Shown in pieces: positions 1 to 7,092 of a stretch of DNA of 15,297 bases. The notes beneath the pieces were generated by a model, which saw only the letters and a list, made by a program, of their open reading frames with translations, did not search any database and was not told the origin of the DNA. Each line of letters begins with the position of its first letter. The stretch's first letter is position 1. Source of the stretch: Iamia sp035765045 (GTDB lineage: Bacteria > Actinomycetota > Acidimicrobiia > Acidimicrobiales > Iamiaceae); contig DASTYI010000192.1 in assembly GCA_035765045.1 (NCBI GenBank), positions 1 to 15,297 of the forward strand, read 5' to 3'. A program made the translations under genes and the position numbers.

Positions 1-1123
1 TGGCCCCGCCGACGAACACCTCCTCGAGCTGGGCGAACGGCGTGGTGCGCCCGGTGCGCCCCACCGAGATCTGGATGCCGAGCAGCCGGGTGGTGCGCTC
101 CTCGGGCGGGAACTTGTAGGCGATGGCCCAGCGGGGCGCCCGGCTGGTGAACCCCAGCTCGCGCCGCACGCCGAGGTCGTCGACCTTGACCACGGCGCCG
201 TCGATGTCGTAGTCGAGCTCGTGCCGACGGTCCTTCCAGCCGTCGCAGTAGGCGTAGACGTCGTCGAAGGTGCCGAGGACCCGGATCTCGGGGTTGACCG
301 GCAACCCGGCCTCGGCCAGGAAGTCGAGCGTCTCGCGGTGCTTGGTGAACCGGGGCCCGCCCTCGACCTCGCCCAGCTGGTAGCACCACATCGACAGCTC
401 GCGCCGGGCCGTGACCTCGGCGTTCTTCTGGCGCAGCGAGCCGGCGGCGGCGTTGCGGGGGTTGACGGCGACCGGGTTGGGCTTGCGCCCCTCGGCCAGC
501 CGGGCCTTGTTCTCGTCCTCCTGGAAGGCGACGAGGCGGGCGAAGGCCGAGCGGGCCATGTAGACCTCGCCCCGCACCTCGAGCACCCGGGGGGCCGAGC
601 CGGACAGCCGGTGCGGCACGTCGGCGATGGTACGGACGTTGGCGGTGACGTCCTCCCCCACCCGCCCGTCACCGCGCGTGGCCGCCTGGACCAGCTCGCC
701 GTCCTCGTAGACGAGGCTGATGGCCACCCCGTCGATCTTGAGCTCGCAGACGTAGTCCACGGGGTCGTCGTCGGGCTCGGCGCCGAGCCGGCGCTCCAGC
801 CGGTCGCCCCAGGCGACGAGGCTCTCGCTGTCGAAGGCGTTGTCGAGCGACATCATCGGCTGGCGGTGCTGCACCGGGGCGAACAGGGCGCTCGGCGCCG
901 AGCCCACCCGTTGGGTCGGGGAGTCCTCCGTGACCAGGTCCGGATGGGTCTCCTCCAGGGCGCGCAGCTCGCGCACGAGGGCGTCGTAGTCGGCGTCGGA
1001 GATGGTCGGGGCGTCGAGCTCGTGGTAGCGCCGATCGTGCTCGGCGATCTCGGTCCGCAGCTCCGCCGCCCGGCGGGCCGGGTCGGTCACCAGGCCGGTG
1101 TCGGGATCCACGGGGCCGAGCAT
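1..1123 (-). CDS. ligA: NAD-dependent DNA ligase LigA, N-terminal part (cut by window edge)
   Basis: This is the replicative NAD+-dependent DNA ligase, which seals nicks through an enzyme-AMP intermediate. The 374 visible residues cover domain Ia (the YHELDAP and ISDADYDAL stretch, residues 33-49, which binds the NMN half of NAD), the adenylation domain with CELKIDG (nucleophile K129), RGDG..GEDVT (150-160), NPRNAAAGSLRQ (221-232), LDYDIDGAVVKVDD (303-316) and the YKFP lysine (K337), and the beginning of the OB fold (VGRTGRTTPFAQLE). The rest of the OB fold, the zinc finger, HhH and BRCT domains lie beyond base 1. An ATG at 1123 gives the longest reading, but GTG 1111 (residue 5) sits 7 bases after a TANNNT hexamer that overlaps that ATG, and GTG 1090 precedes the usual family N-terminus (TDPARRAAELR), so the true start is probably internal. 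The gene is divergent from the DUF4388 gene. Identity is essentially certain; the start is not. Confidence 0.97.
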   Translation of the reverse strand, partial: MLGPVDPDTGLVTDPARRAAELRTEIAEHDRRYHELDAPTISDADYDALVRELRALEETHPDLVTEDSPTQRVGSAPSALFAPVQHRQPMMSLDNAFDSESLVAWGDRLERRLGAEPDDDPVDYVCELKIDGVAISLVYEDGELVQAATRGDGRVGEDVTANVRTIADVPHRLSGSAPRVLEVRGEVYMARSAFARLVAFQEDENKARLAEGRKPNPVAVNPRNAAAGSLRQKNAEVTARRELSMWCYQLGEVEGGPRFTKHRETLDFLAEAGLPVNPEIRVLGTFDDVYAYCDGWKDRRHELDYDIDGAVVKVDDLGVRRELGFTSRAPRWAIAYKFPPEERTTRLLGIQISVGRTGRTTPFAQLEEVFVGGA

Positions 1124-1124
1124 A
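1109..1124 (-). promoter_or_regulatory. Putative leaderless promoter of ligA: TATGCT, 7 bases, GTG
   Basis: On the minus strand TATGCT (1124-1119) is followed by 7 bases and then GTG at 1111-1109, in frame with ligA. A -10 hexamer of the actinobacterial TANNNT type at this distance would start transcription at or next to the G of GTG, giving a leaderless mRNA. A loose -35 candidate, CTGACC (1145-1140), lies 15 bases upstream. No Shine-Dalgarno is present before either ATG 1123 or GTG 1111. The call is inferred from position and motif only. Confidence 0.5.
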
Positions 1125-1149
1125 CGGAAGGGGTGCGACGGTCAGCCCA

Positions 1150-1168
1150 TGACCGCCCTGGGCGGTCA
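1150..1168. promoter_or_regulatory. Perfect 19-base palindrome in the ligA / DUF4388 divergent region
   Basis: TGACCGCCC (1150-1158), a single T, then GGGCGGTCA (1160-1168): 9-base arms without mismatch. It lies 26 bases upstream of the putative ligA -10 and 113 bases before the DUF4388 start, where an operator for a dimeric regulator could act on either gene. CGGTCAGC also occurs as a direct repeat 24 bases apart (1139-1146 and 1163-1170). No regulator gene is visible nearby, so the operator role is a guess. A terminator is unlikely because both flanking genes start here. Confidence 0.4.
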
Positions 1169-1281
1169 GCATCCGTCAAAATGGCCACCCAGCGTGGTAG
1201 AAGCCCTCAAGGAGCCCCCTCCAGAGCCGATGAGGGTCCGAGTGAAGCACCCGTCCCGCCCCCACACCGGACTCTGAACCC

Positions 1282-2667
1282 ATGGCGCTCAACGGATCCC
1301 TCGACGACTACTCCCCGGCCGGTGCGTTGCGCGTCCTGTCGTCCACCGGGAAGACCGGCGCCGTCCGGTTCACCGGGAGCGCCGGGTGCACCGTCTACCT
1401 GAACGAGGGCCAGCTCTACTTCGCCCGGGGCGAGGGCACCGACGACGCCCTGGCCACGGCCCTGGTCCGGCCGGGGCGGGTCAGCACCGAGGCCTGGAGC
1501 CGGGCCGTCGAGGAGGCCGGCGACACCCCGCGGGTCGGCGAGCTGCTGATCGAGCACGGTGGGATCGACCCCGACCTGATGGCCTCGGTCGTCCTGTCGA
1601 TCATCTACGACCCGCTGATCACGCTGTTCCGCGAGGGCGACGGCCGCTTCGACTTCGAACCCGACACGATGCACTGGATCGGGCCGTCGCGGGGCTTCAA
1701 CGTCGAGGCCATCGTCAACGAGGTCCGCCGCCGCGTCCGCCACGTCGACGAGATGAGCGACCTGGTCCCGTCGACCTCGGCCTGGGTCAGCCCCGTCCGC
1801 ACCCTCCCCGACGGCGCCTCGCAGGTCACCCTGCTGCGCGAGGACTGGGAGCTGATCGCCTCGCTGGCCGGGCCCCGCACCGTCGACGAGCTGGCCGCCG
1901 CCATGGGCCGGGGCCGCTACTCGACCGGCATGGTCGTCCACCGCCTCGCCCGGGCCGGGCTGCTCGAGGTCGTCGCCGACGCCTTCGCCGACGACGCCGG
2001 CTACCACGAGCCCAGCGCCGCCGAGCGCATGGCCGCGGCCGAGGCCGCCCCCGCCGCCGAGGAGCCGGCGCCGGTCGACGAGGCCCCCGAGGCCGGTGAG
2101 GGCGAGACCCCCACGATCGACCTGGGCCTCACCGCCGGGGACGAGGGCGAGGCCTCCGACGACGCCTGGGACGCCTGGACCGCCGGCAACCCCTTCGAGC
2201 ACCCGCCGGCCGACGAGGAGGAGGACCTGGGCGTCAGCTTCGGTCCGCGCCTCGACGCCGGCGCCGCCACCGGCCCCGAGGCCGCCCCCGACGGCGACCT
2301 GCTCCCCCGCCGGACGGCGGTGCGCGAGGCCGACCGGCCGACCCACGCCCCGGCGTCGGACCTGGGTGGCGATCTCGCCCCCGGGCTGGCCGGGATCACC
2401 GGGTTCCACGACCCCACCGCCGGGGTCGCCAGCCGCCACGACGAGGCCCTCTCTGCGGCCACCTCCGACGACCCGGGGATGGACCCGAACGCGGCGTGGC
2501 TGGAGAACCTCTACGCCCAGTTCATCGACGACCCCGACGAGGCCAGCAACGGCAAGCGGTCGAAGAAGGTCGAGGCCCTCGACGTCGCCTTCCAGGCCCC
2601 CGAGCAGGGCGACACCGAGAAGGTCGGCACCCTCAAGCGCCTCGCCGCCGCCCTGCGCCGGCTGTAG
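1282..2667 (+). CDS. DUF4388 (PATAN-type) protein with winged-helix-like segment and acidic linker
   Basis: A 461-residue protein with no signal peptide or membrane segment, so cytoplasmic. Residues 1-135 resemble DUF4388 domains (GSLDDYSPAGALRVLSSTG, GAVRF, VYLNEGQLYFARG, then an IIYDPLITLF helix and DGRFDFEP). Residues 185-232 (LREDWELIASLAGPRTVDEL and VVHRLARAGLLEVV) look like a winged-helix unit. Residues 233-400 are an Ala/Pro/Glu/Asp-rich, probably disordered linker. The end (403-461) is ordered again, with WLENLYAQFIDDP, a basic patch (GKRSKK) and an amphipathic basic helix LKRLAAALRRL. DUF4388 proteins are tied to signalling and gliding-type regulators in other bacteria; the role here is unknown. 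An in-frame TGA at 1243-1245 makes ATG 1282 the first ATG. No convincing Shine-Dalgarno is seen. The gene converges on the MetE-like gene, with a palindromic repeat between them. Confidence 0.85.
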   Translation: MALNGSLDDYSPAGALRVLSSTGKTGAVRFTGSAGCTVYLNEGQLYFARGEGTDDALATALVRPGRVSTEAWSRAVEEAGDTPRVGELLIEHGGIDPDLMASVVLSIIYDPLITLFREGDGRFDFEPDTMHWIGPSRGFNVEAIVNEVRRRVRHVDEMSDLVPSTSAWVSPVRTLPDGASQVTLLREDWELIASLAGPRTVDELAAAMGRGRYSTGMVVHRLARAGLLEVVADAFADDAGYHEPSAAERMAAAEAAPAAEEPAPVDEAPEAGEGETPTIDLGLTAGDEGEASDDAWDAWTAGNPFEHPPADEEEDLGVSFGPRLDAGAATGPEAAPDGDLLPRRTAVREADRPTHAPASDLGGDLAPGLAGITGFHDPTAGVASRHDEALSAATSDDPGMDPNAAWLENLYAQFIDDPDEASNGKRSKKVEALDVAFQAPEQGDTEKVGTLKRLAAALRRL

Positions 2668-2686
2668 CGCCCGGCGCCCTCTGCAA

Positions 2687-2717
2687 CCGCCTCAAGGTGC
2701 CAGGCACCTCGAGGCGG
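2687..2717. repeat. GGTGCCAGGCACC palindromic repeat, copy 1 (between convergent genes)
   Basis: A 31-base hairpin centred on A2702 with 15-base arms and one mismatch (A2694/C2710). The arm reads CCGCCTC, then AA, then the core GGTGCC-A-GGCACC, and the other side returns to GAGGCGG. It starts 19 bases after the DUF4388 stop and ends 3 bases before the stop of the minus-strand MetE-like gene, so it is placed to act as a bidirectional terminator. No T-run follows on either strand. Twenty-two bases (2688-2709) are identical to copy 3. Confidence 0.85.
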
Positions 2718-2720
2718 CTC

Positions 2721-3734
2721 CTAGGCGCCGACGGAGAGGCGGACGCCGGCCAGCTGGTCGTGGATCCGCAGGCCGAGGGTGCGGGTCAGGTCGTGGACCA
2801 GGCCGACCTGGGCGGCGTCGTGGAGGGCGAGGCCGCAGGCCGGGGTGACGAGGGCCTGGCGGCGGATGCGGACCGGGTCGCACCCGGCCTGGACCAGCGA
2901 GCACCACTGGGCCGAGAGGTCGCGCCACCAGTGCGAGGCCGACTCGCCCAGCGGCCGGTCGGTCGGCACCGCGCCCCAGGCGATCCAGCCGTCGCGCTCG
3001 AGGAAGGTGGCCAGGGCGCCGGCGCTGGTGCCGAGGTCGGCGCCGACGGGCACCGAGAGGATGCGGGGGCCGGCCTGGAGGACGGCGCGCCAGTCGCTGG
3101 GGCCGCAGACGTGGACGCCGGTGATGGCGCCGACCTTGCCGCTCCCCCCGGGCTCCCAGACGGCGAGGGCACCCGAGACGAGGTCGATCACGGTCTCGGG
3201 GTCGGCCAGCTCGGCCGGCGGGCCGCCGACGAGGGCGGGCTCGTCGAGGAAGGCGACGATGGTGGCCTCGGGGGCGACGGCGGCGACGGCCTCGACCACG
3301 GCCCGGCCGCGGGACCGGACGGCGGTGACGGCCACGGCGCAGGCCACCGCGGGGTCGACGCCCTCGCGGACCAGGGCGACGGCGAGGGTGGCGGGCCCGG
3401 TGACCTGGACCTTGACCGGCTCGGTGCGACCCCCGATGGCGGCGAGGAACGTCCGCAGGGTGGCGAACGGGGCGCCGGCGAGATCGGGATCGCCGAGGGG
3501 GGCCTCGGGGTCGAGGGCGGCGGGGTCGACGGCGATGGTGCCGTCGGGGCGGACGGTCACGCCGGCGATGCCCCAGGCGGCCTGGGCGATCATCCCCTCA
3601 CGGGGGTCGCGGCGGGGCAGCGTGGGGGCGGCCGGCAGCTCGGGCAGCGCCTCGAGCACGAAGGCCACGGCCTCGTCGGCGTCGCTGAAGGGGAGGCTGC
3701 CCACCGCCGTGGGCGTGCCGATGCCGAAGGGCAT
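2721..3734 (-). CDS. Methionine-synthase (MetE C-terminal domain)-like protein
   Basis: A 337-residue protein similar to the catalytic half of cobalamin-independent methionine synthase (UROD/MetE barrel) but without the N-terminal half. Visible signatures are AVGSLPF (10-16, matching the TVGSFP start of MetE barrels), the FLDEPAL strand (162-168), HVC at 208-210 (the HxC zinc pair) and TPAC with C300 (third zinc cysteine). These would bind a thiol-activating Zn2+. The substrate is unknown, and true methionine synthesis is doubtful without the folate-handling N-terminal half. Mycobacteria carry a comparable gene next to ligA (Rv3015c, from memory). ATG 3734 fits the expected N-terminus. A GGGGGAGGGA run (3760-3751) lies 16 bases upstream, too far for an ideal Shine-Dalgarno, so translation from the CTG at 3746 cannot be excluded. 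It is divergent from the membrane protein gene at 3882. Confidence 0.85.
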   Translation of the reverse strand: MPFGIGTPTAVGSLPFSDADEAVAFVLEALPELPAAPTLPRRDPREGMIAQAAWGIAGVTVRPDGTIAVDPAALDPEAPLGDPDLAGAPFATLRTFLAAIGGRTEPVKVQVTGPATLAVALVREGVDPAVACAVAVTAVRSRGRAVVEAVAAVAPEATIVAFLDEPALVGGPPAELADPETVIDLVSGALAVWEPGGSGKVGAITGVHVCGPSDWRAVLQAGPRILSVPVGADLGTSAGALATFLERDGWIAWGAVPTDRPLGESASHWWRDLSAQWCSLVQAGCDPVRIRRQALVTPACGLALHDAAQVGLVHDLTRTLGLRIHDQLAGVRLSVGA

Positions 3735-3881
3735 CGACTCGATCAGGATGTCCCTCCCCCCGTGGGTGGCGTCTCCGCCCTGCACGGTTCCCCCTGGTCG
3801 GTCGGGGCGACCCCGCGGTCGCCGTCTGTGGTCATCAAGACTGGCCAGCGACTGCCTCCGTGGGCAAATCTCGGGCCCGCC

Positions 3882-4769
3882 ATGAGCGCCCCCCGACCCA
3901 CCCCCGTCCCGGCCGTCTGGGTGGCCCGCGCCCTGTGGTTCGCCCTCCCGTTGGCCGCCGGTCCGGCGCTCGGCGCCGCCCTCGACCCCCGCTCCACGCC
4001 GGTGGCGACGCTGGGCACCGTCCTGGCCTGGGGGACGTGGGCCGTGGTCCTCGTCGCCCTGCTGGTGCCGCGGGCGGTCAGCCTCACCGTCGTCCGGGTC
4101 GGGGCCCCCGCCGCCCTGGTCGCCACGGCGTGGGCCGCCGGCCCCGGCAGCCCCGACGACGACCTCGGCCGCGCCGTCCTCGCCGTGGTCGCCGCCGCCC
4201 TCGCCCTGGCCGCCACCGTGGCCCCCCCGGTGGGCGACGCCTTCGTCGACGGCTCCTCCTACGGCACCGAGCGGCGCTTCGCCCTCCGCACCCCGCTCCC
4301 CCTCCTGGCGCTGGCCACGGCCACGTGGGTGGCGGTGGCGGCCGCGGCCGTGGCGGGGCCCTTCCTCCTCGCCGCCCGCCAGTGGGCGCTCGGCGGCGTG
4401 CTGACCGCCGCCGGCGCCGTCGTCGTGTGGTTCGGCGTGCGGTCGCTCCACGGCCTGTCCCGCCGCTGGCTGGTCCTCGTGCCCTCGGGGGTCGTCGTCC
4501 ACGACCCGGTCGGCCGGCCCGACTCGGTGATGGCGCCCCGGCCGTTGATCGTCCGGCTGGGCCCGGCGCCGGCGGGCAGCGACGGCCTCGACCTGACCCT
4601 CGGGGCCACCGGGCTGGCCCTCGAGCTGGAGACCTCCGAGGAGCTGCCGGTCACCGTGCGCGAGGGGCGGACGCTCGACACCCGCCCGGCCCAGCGGGTG
4701 CTCGTCGCCGTCGCCCGCCCGGCGGCGGTGCTGGCCGAGGCCGAGGCCCGCCGGCTGCCCGTGGCGTAG
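3882..4769 (+). CDS. Six-helix membrane protein of unknown function
   Basis: A 295-residue protein that I cannot assign to a named family. About six hydrophobic helices are visible (roughly 13-33, 42-62, 70-86, 96-116, 138-160, 168-187). Between helices 4 and 5 is a hydrophilic conserved-looking loop, GSSYGTERRFALRTP (124-138). After helix 6 comes a soluble region of about 105 residues (191-295) with alternating hydrophobic beta-like strands (RWLVLVPSGVVVHDPVG and following), possibly a PH-like cytoplasmic domain. ATG 3882 is chosen because the helix-rich part starts just after it. The frame is open upstream, but that part reads as Gly/Asp-rich shadow. No clear Shine-Dalgarno. It is the first gene of the plus-strand run and ends 36 bases before the serine hydrolase. 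Confidence 0.8.
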   Translation: MSAPRPTPVPAVWVARALWFALPLAAGPALGAALDPRSTPVATLGTVLAWGTWAVVLVALLVPRAVSLTVVRVGAPAALVATAWAAGPGSPDDDLGRAVLAVVAAALALAATVAPPVGDAFVDGSSYGTERRFALRTPLPLLALATATWVAVAAAAVAGPFLLAARQWALGGVLTAAGAVVVWFGVRSLHGLSRRWLVLVPSGVVVHDPVGRPDSVMAPRPLIVRLGPAPAGSDGLDLTLGATGLALELETSEELPVTVREGRTLDTRPAQRVLVAVARPAAVLAEAEARRLPVA

Positions 4770-4805
4770 GCCCGACGGCGGCCAGAACCTGCACGGCGCG
4801 TGCGA

Positions 4806-5942
4806 ATGTGCCAGCGTCGTGCCGTGCTCGACGACGCCAAGGTCTCCACGTTCCTCGCCCGGGCCCGCCGGGAGGTCGACGACGGGCTGCTCCCCGCGGT
4901 CCAGGTCGCCATCGGCCTCGACGGCGAGGTCGTGCTCGACGAGACCTTCGGGGCCCCGCCCGAGACCCGCTTCGTCCCCTTCAGCTGCACCAAGGCGCTG
5001 GTCGGCTCGGCCGCCTGGCAGCTGATCGGCGAGGGCTCGCTCGACCCGACTCGACCCGTCGCCGAGTACGTCCCCGCCTTCGCCACCAACGGCAAGGAGG
5101 CGATCACCGTCGAGCAGGTCCTCCTCCACCTCGGCGGCTTCCCCTACGCCCCGCTCGGCCCCGGCCGCTGGGAGACGCGCGAGGGCCGGCTGGAGGCCTT
5201 CTCCCGCTGGCGGCTCACCCTGGTCCCGGGCGAGACGTTCATGTACCACCCGACGGCGGCCCACTGGGTCGTGGCCGAGATCATCGAGACGCTCGACGGC
5301 CGGCCCTACGCCGACGCCGTCCAGGCCCGGGTCACCGACCCGCTCGGGCTCCCCCGACTGCTCGGCATCCCGCTCGCCGAGCAGGGCGACGTCATCGACG
5401 CCGTCGGCGTGGGCGCCACGCCGACGCCCGACGAGATGGAGGAGGCCTTCGGCGTCCGGGTCGACATCGGCGCCCTGATCCCCGCCGACGTCGCCCTCGG
5501 CGCCCTGCTCACCCTGAACACGCCCGAGGCCCGGGCGCTCGGCGTCCCCGGCGGCGGCTCGGTGGTGCGGGCCGCCGACCTGGCCCTGCTCTACCAGGCC
5601 TTCCTCCACGACCCGAAGGGGCTCTGGGACCCCGAGGTGCTGGCCGACGTCACCGGGACGGTGCGGAACCGCCTCCCCGACATGTTCGGCGTGCCCGCCA
5701 ACCGCACCCGGGGCGGGTTGGTCGTGCGGGGCGACGACGGCCTCGGCCACCGCCGGGGCATGGGCCACACCGCCTCGCCCCGGGCCTTCGGCCACGGCGG
5801 CGCCGGCGGCCAGATCGCCTTCGCCGACCCCGACAGCGGCCTGAGCATCTGCTACCTGACCAACGGCCTCGACCAGCACCTCATCCGCGAGAACCGCCGG
5901 GTCACCGCCATCGCGTCGATCGCCGCCGAGCTGAAGGCATAG
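4806..5942 (+). CDS. Beta-lactamase-fold serine hydrolase (class C / esterase EstB type)
   Basis: A 378-residue member of the beta-lactamase-related serine hydrolases (Pfam Beta-lactamase family, including EstB-like esterases and D-aminopeptidases). The nucleophile motif SxxK is SCTK (S60, K63). The second-motif tyrosine is probably Y147 in MYHPTAAHW, and the third motif is HGGAGGQ (330-336) followed by the expected strand DSGLSICYLTNG. There is no signal peptide or membrane anchor, which points to a cytoplasmic esterase or peptidase rather than a periplasmic beta-lactamase; the substrate is unknown. The start is ambiguous: GTG 4800, ATG 4806 and GTG 4824 are all in frame with no Shine-Dalgarno; the family match starts near 4824. 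Its TAG stop supplies the first bases of the putative cysteine desulfurase promoter. Confidence 0.85.
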   Translation: MCQRRAVLDDAKVSTFLARARREVDDGLLPAVQVAIGLDGEVVLDETFGAPPETRFVPFSCTKALVGSAAWQLIGEGSLDPTRPVAEYVPAFATNGKEAITVEQVLLHLGGFPYAPLGPGRWETREGRLEAFSRWRLTLVPGETFMYHPTAAHWVVAEIIETLDGRPYADAVQARVTDPLGLPRLLGIPLAEQGDVIDAVGVGATPTPDEMEEAFGVRVDIGALIPADVALGALLTLNTPEARALGVPGGGSVVRAADLALLYQAFLHDPKGLWDPEVLADVTGTVRNRLPDMFGVPANRTRGGLVVRGDDGLGHRRGMGHTASPRAFGHGGAGGQIAFADPDSGLSICYLTNGLDQHLIRENRRVTAIASIAAELKA

Positions 5943-5952
5943 CGTCGGGGGC
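5940..5952 (+). promoter_or_regulatory. Putative leaderless promoter of the cysteine desulfurase: TAGCGT, 7 bases, ATG
   Basis: TAGCGT (5940-5945) is followed by CGGGGGC and then ATG 5953. The T at 5940 is the last base of the GCA codon read as GC-A-T... of the upstream gene's end, and the TAG stop (5940-5942) forms the first half of the hexamer. A TANNNT -10 seven bases before the start codon would give a leaderless mRNA and separate expression of the desulfurase-mnmA part of the run. There is no recognisable -35. The GGGGG just before the ATG could alternatively act as a weak, very close ribosome binding site. Confidence 0.45.
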
Positions 5953-7092
5953 ATGGCCCCCGACCCGGTCGTCCCGACCTACCTGGACCACGCGGCGAGC
6001 ACGCCGATGCGGCCCGAGGCGGTCGAGGCCATGGTGCCGTTCCTGACCACCCACCACGGCAACCCCTCGGGCTCGCACGCCGCCGCCCGCCACGCCCGCC
6101 GGGCCGTCGACGACGCCCGCGACGCCGTGGCCGCCCTGGTCGGCTGCCGGCCCGGCGAGGTCGTCTTCACCTCGGGCGGCACCGAGGCCGACGTGACCGC
6201 CCTCGTCGGCGCCTCCCTCGGCCCCGGGCCGCTCGCCGTCTCGGCCGTCGAGCACGCCGCCGTGCGGGACACGGCCCACGCCCTGGCCGCCCGGGGCGTC
6301 CCCGTGGTCGAGCTGCCGGTCGACGGGCGCGGCCGGGTCGACCTCGACGCCGTGCCCGCGAACGCCGCCCTGATCTCGGTCGGCCTGGCCAACAACGAGG
6401 TCGGGACGATCCACCCGCTCGACGCCCTGGCCGAGCGGGCCCCGGGCGCCGTGATCCACACCGACGCCGTCCAGGCCGCGGCCTGGCTCGACCTGCCCAC
6501 CCTCGCCGCCCCGGCCCACCTCGTCGCCCTCAGCGCCCACAAGCTGGGCGGCCCCAAGGGCGTGGGCGCCCTCGTCGTGCGGGAGGGCACCGCCTGCGCC
6601 CCGCTCGTCACCGGGGGCGGGCAGGAGCGGGGCCGGCGCAGCGGCACCCCTAACGTGCCCGGCATCGTCGGCTTCGGCGTCGCCGCCCGGATGGCGGTCG
6701 AGGAGCGGGCGGCCAAGGCCGGGCGGGTGGCGGCCCTGCGGGACCGGCTGGCCACCGGTCTCCTCGCCGCCGTCGGCACCGCCGTCGAGACCGTCGTCCC
6801 GGCGGGGTCCGACCGCAACCACGTCCTGCCCGGCCACCTGCACCTCTGCCTGCCGGGCACGGCGGCCGACGAGGTCCTCTTCCTCCTCGACCAGGAGGGC
6901 GTGGCCGCCACCGCCGCCTCCTCGTGCGCCTCGGGGGCCACCAGCCCGTCGCACGTCCTGGCCGCCCTCGGCGTCGCCGACGACGTGGCCCGGGGCTCGC
7001 TGCGGCTGACGCTGGGCTGGTCGACCACCGAGGCCGACGTCGACCGGGCCCTGACGGTCATCCCGCCCGTCGTAGCCAAGGCGGCGGCATGA
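5953..7092 (+). CDS. Cysteine desulfurase (IscS/NifS family)
   Basis: A 379-residue PLP enzyme that removes sulfur from L-cysteine and carries it as a protein persulfide. The N-terminus YLDHAASTPM is typical. H101 (VEHAAV) stacks on PLP, N147/N148 lie in LANNEVGT, D171 and Q174 in TDAVQ, and the PLP lysine is K197 in SAHKLGGPKG. The persulfide cysteine is C325 in SSCASGATSPSHVL. The family's TEADN signature reads TEADV here (78-81), losing the usual Asn, but the catalytic set is complete. The gene overlaps mnmA by 4 bases (ATGA), so its sulfur most probably goes to tRNA thiolation. It could also feed Fe-S assembly, because nfu is in the same window. No other ISC or SUF gene is visible. Confidence 0.95.
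   Translation: MAPDPVVPTYLDHAASTPMRPEAVEAMVPFLTTHHGNPSGSHAAARHARRAVDDARDAVAALVGCRPGEVVFTSGGTEADVTALVGASLGPGPLAVSAVEHAAVRDTAHALAARGVPVVELPVDGRGRVDLDAVPANAALISVGLANNEVGTIHPLDALAERAPGAVIHTDAVQAAAWLDLPTLAAPAHLVALSAHKLGGPKGVGALVVREGTACAPLVTGGGQERGRRSGTPNVPGIVGFGVAARMAVEERAAKAGRVAALRDRLATGLLAAVGTAVETVVPAGSDRNHVLPGHLHLCLPGTAADEVLFLLDQEGVAATAASSCASGATSPSHVLAALGVADDVARGSLRLTLGWSTTEADVDRALTVIPPVVAKAAA

Noticed and set aside
221..1402. Plus-strand open frame opposite ligA
   Set aside because: Shadow of ligA; it also runs into the DUF4388 gene in another frame.
2721..5954. A 1077-codon open frame on the minus strand running from the MetE-like gene through two plus-strand genes
   Set aside because: Only the part below 3734 has protein-like composition; the rest is Gly/Asp/Arg-rich shadow of the plus-strand genes, caused by scarcity of stop codons at this GC content.
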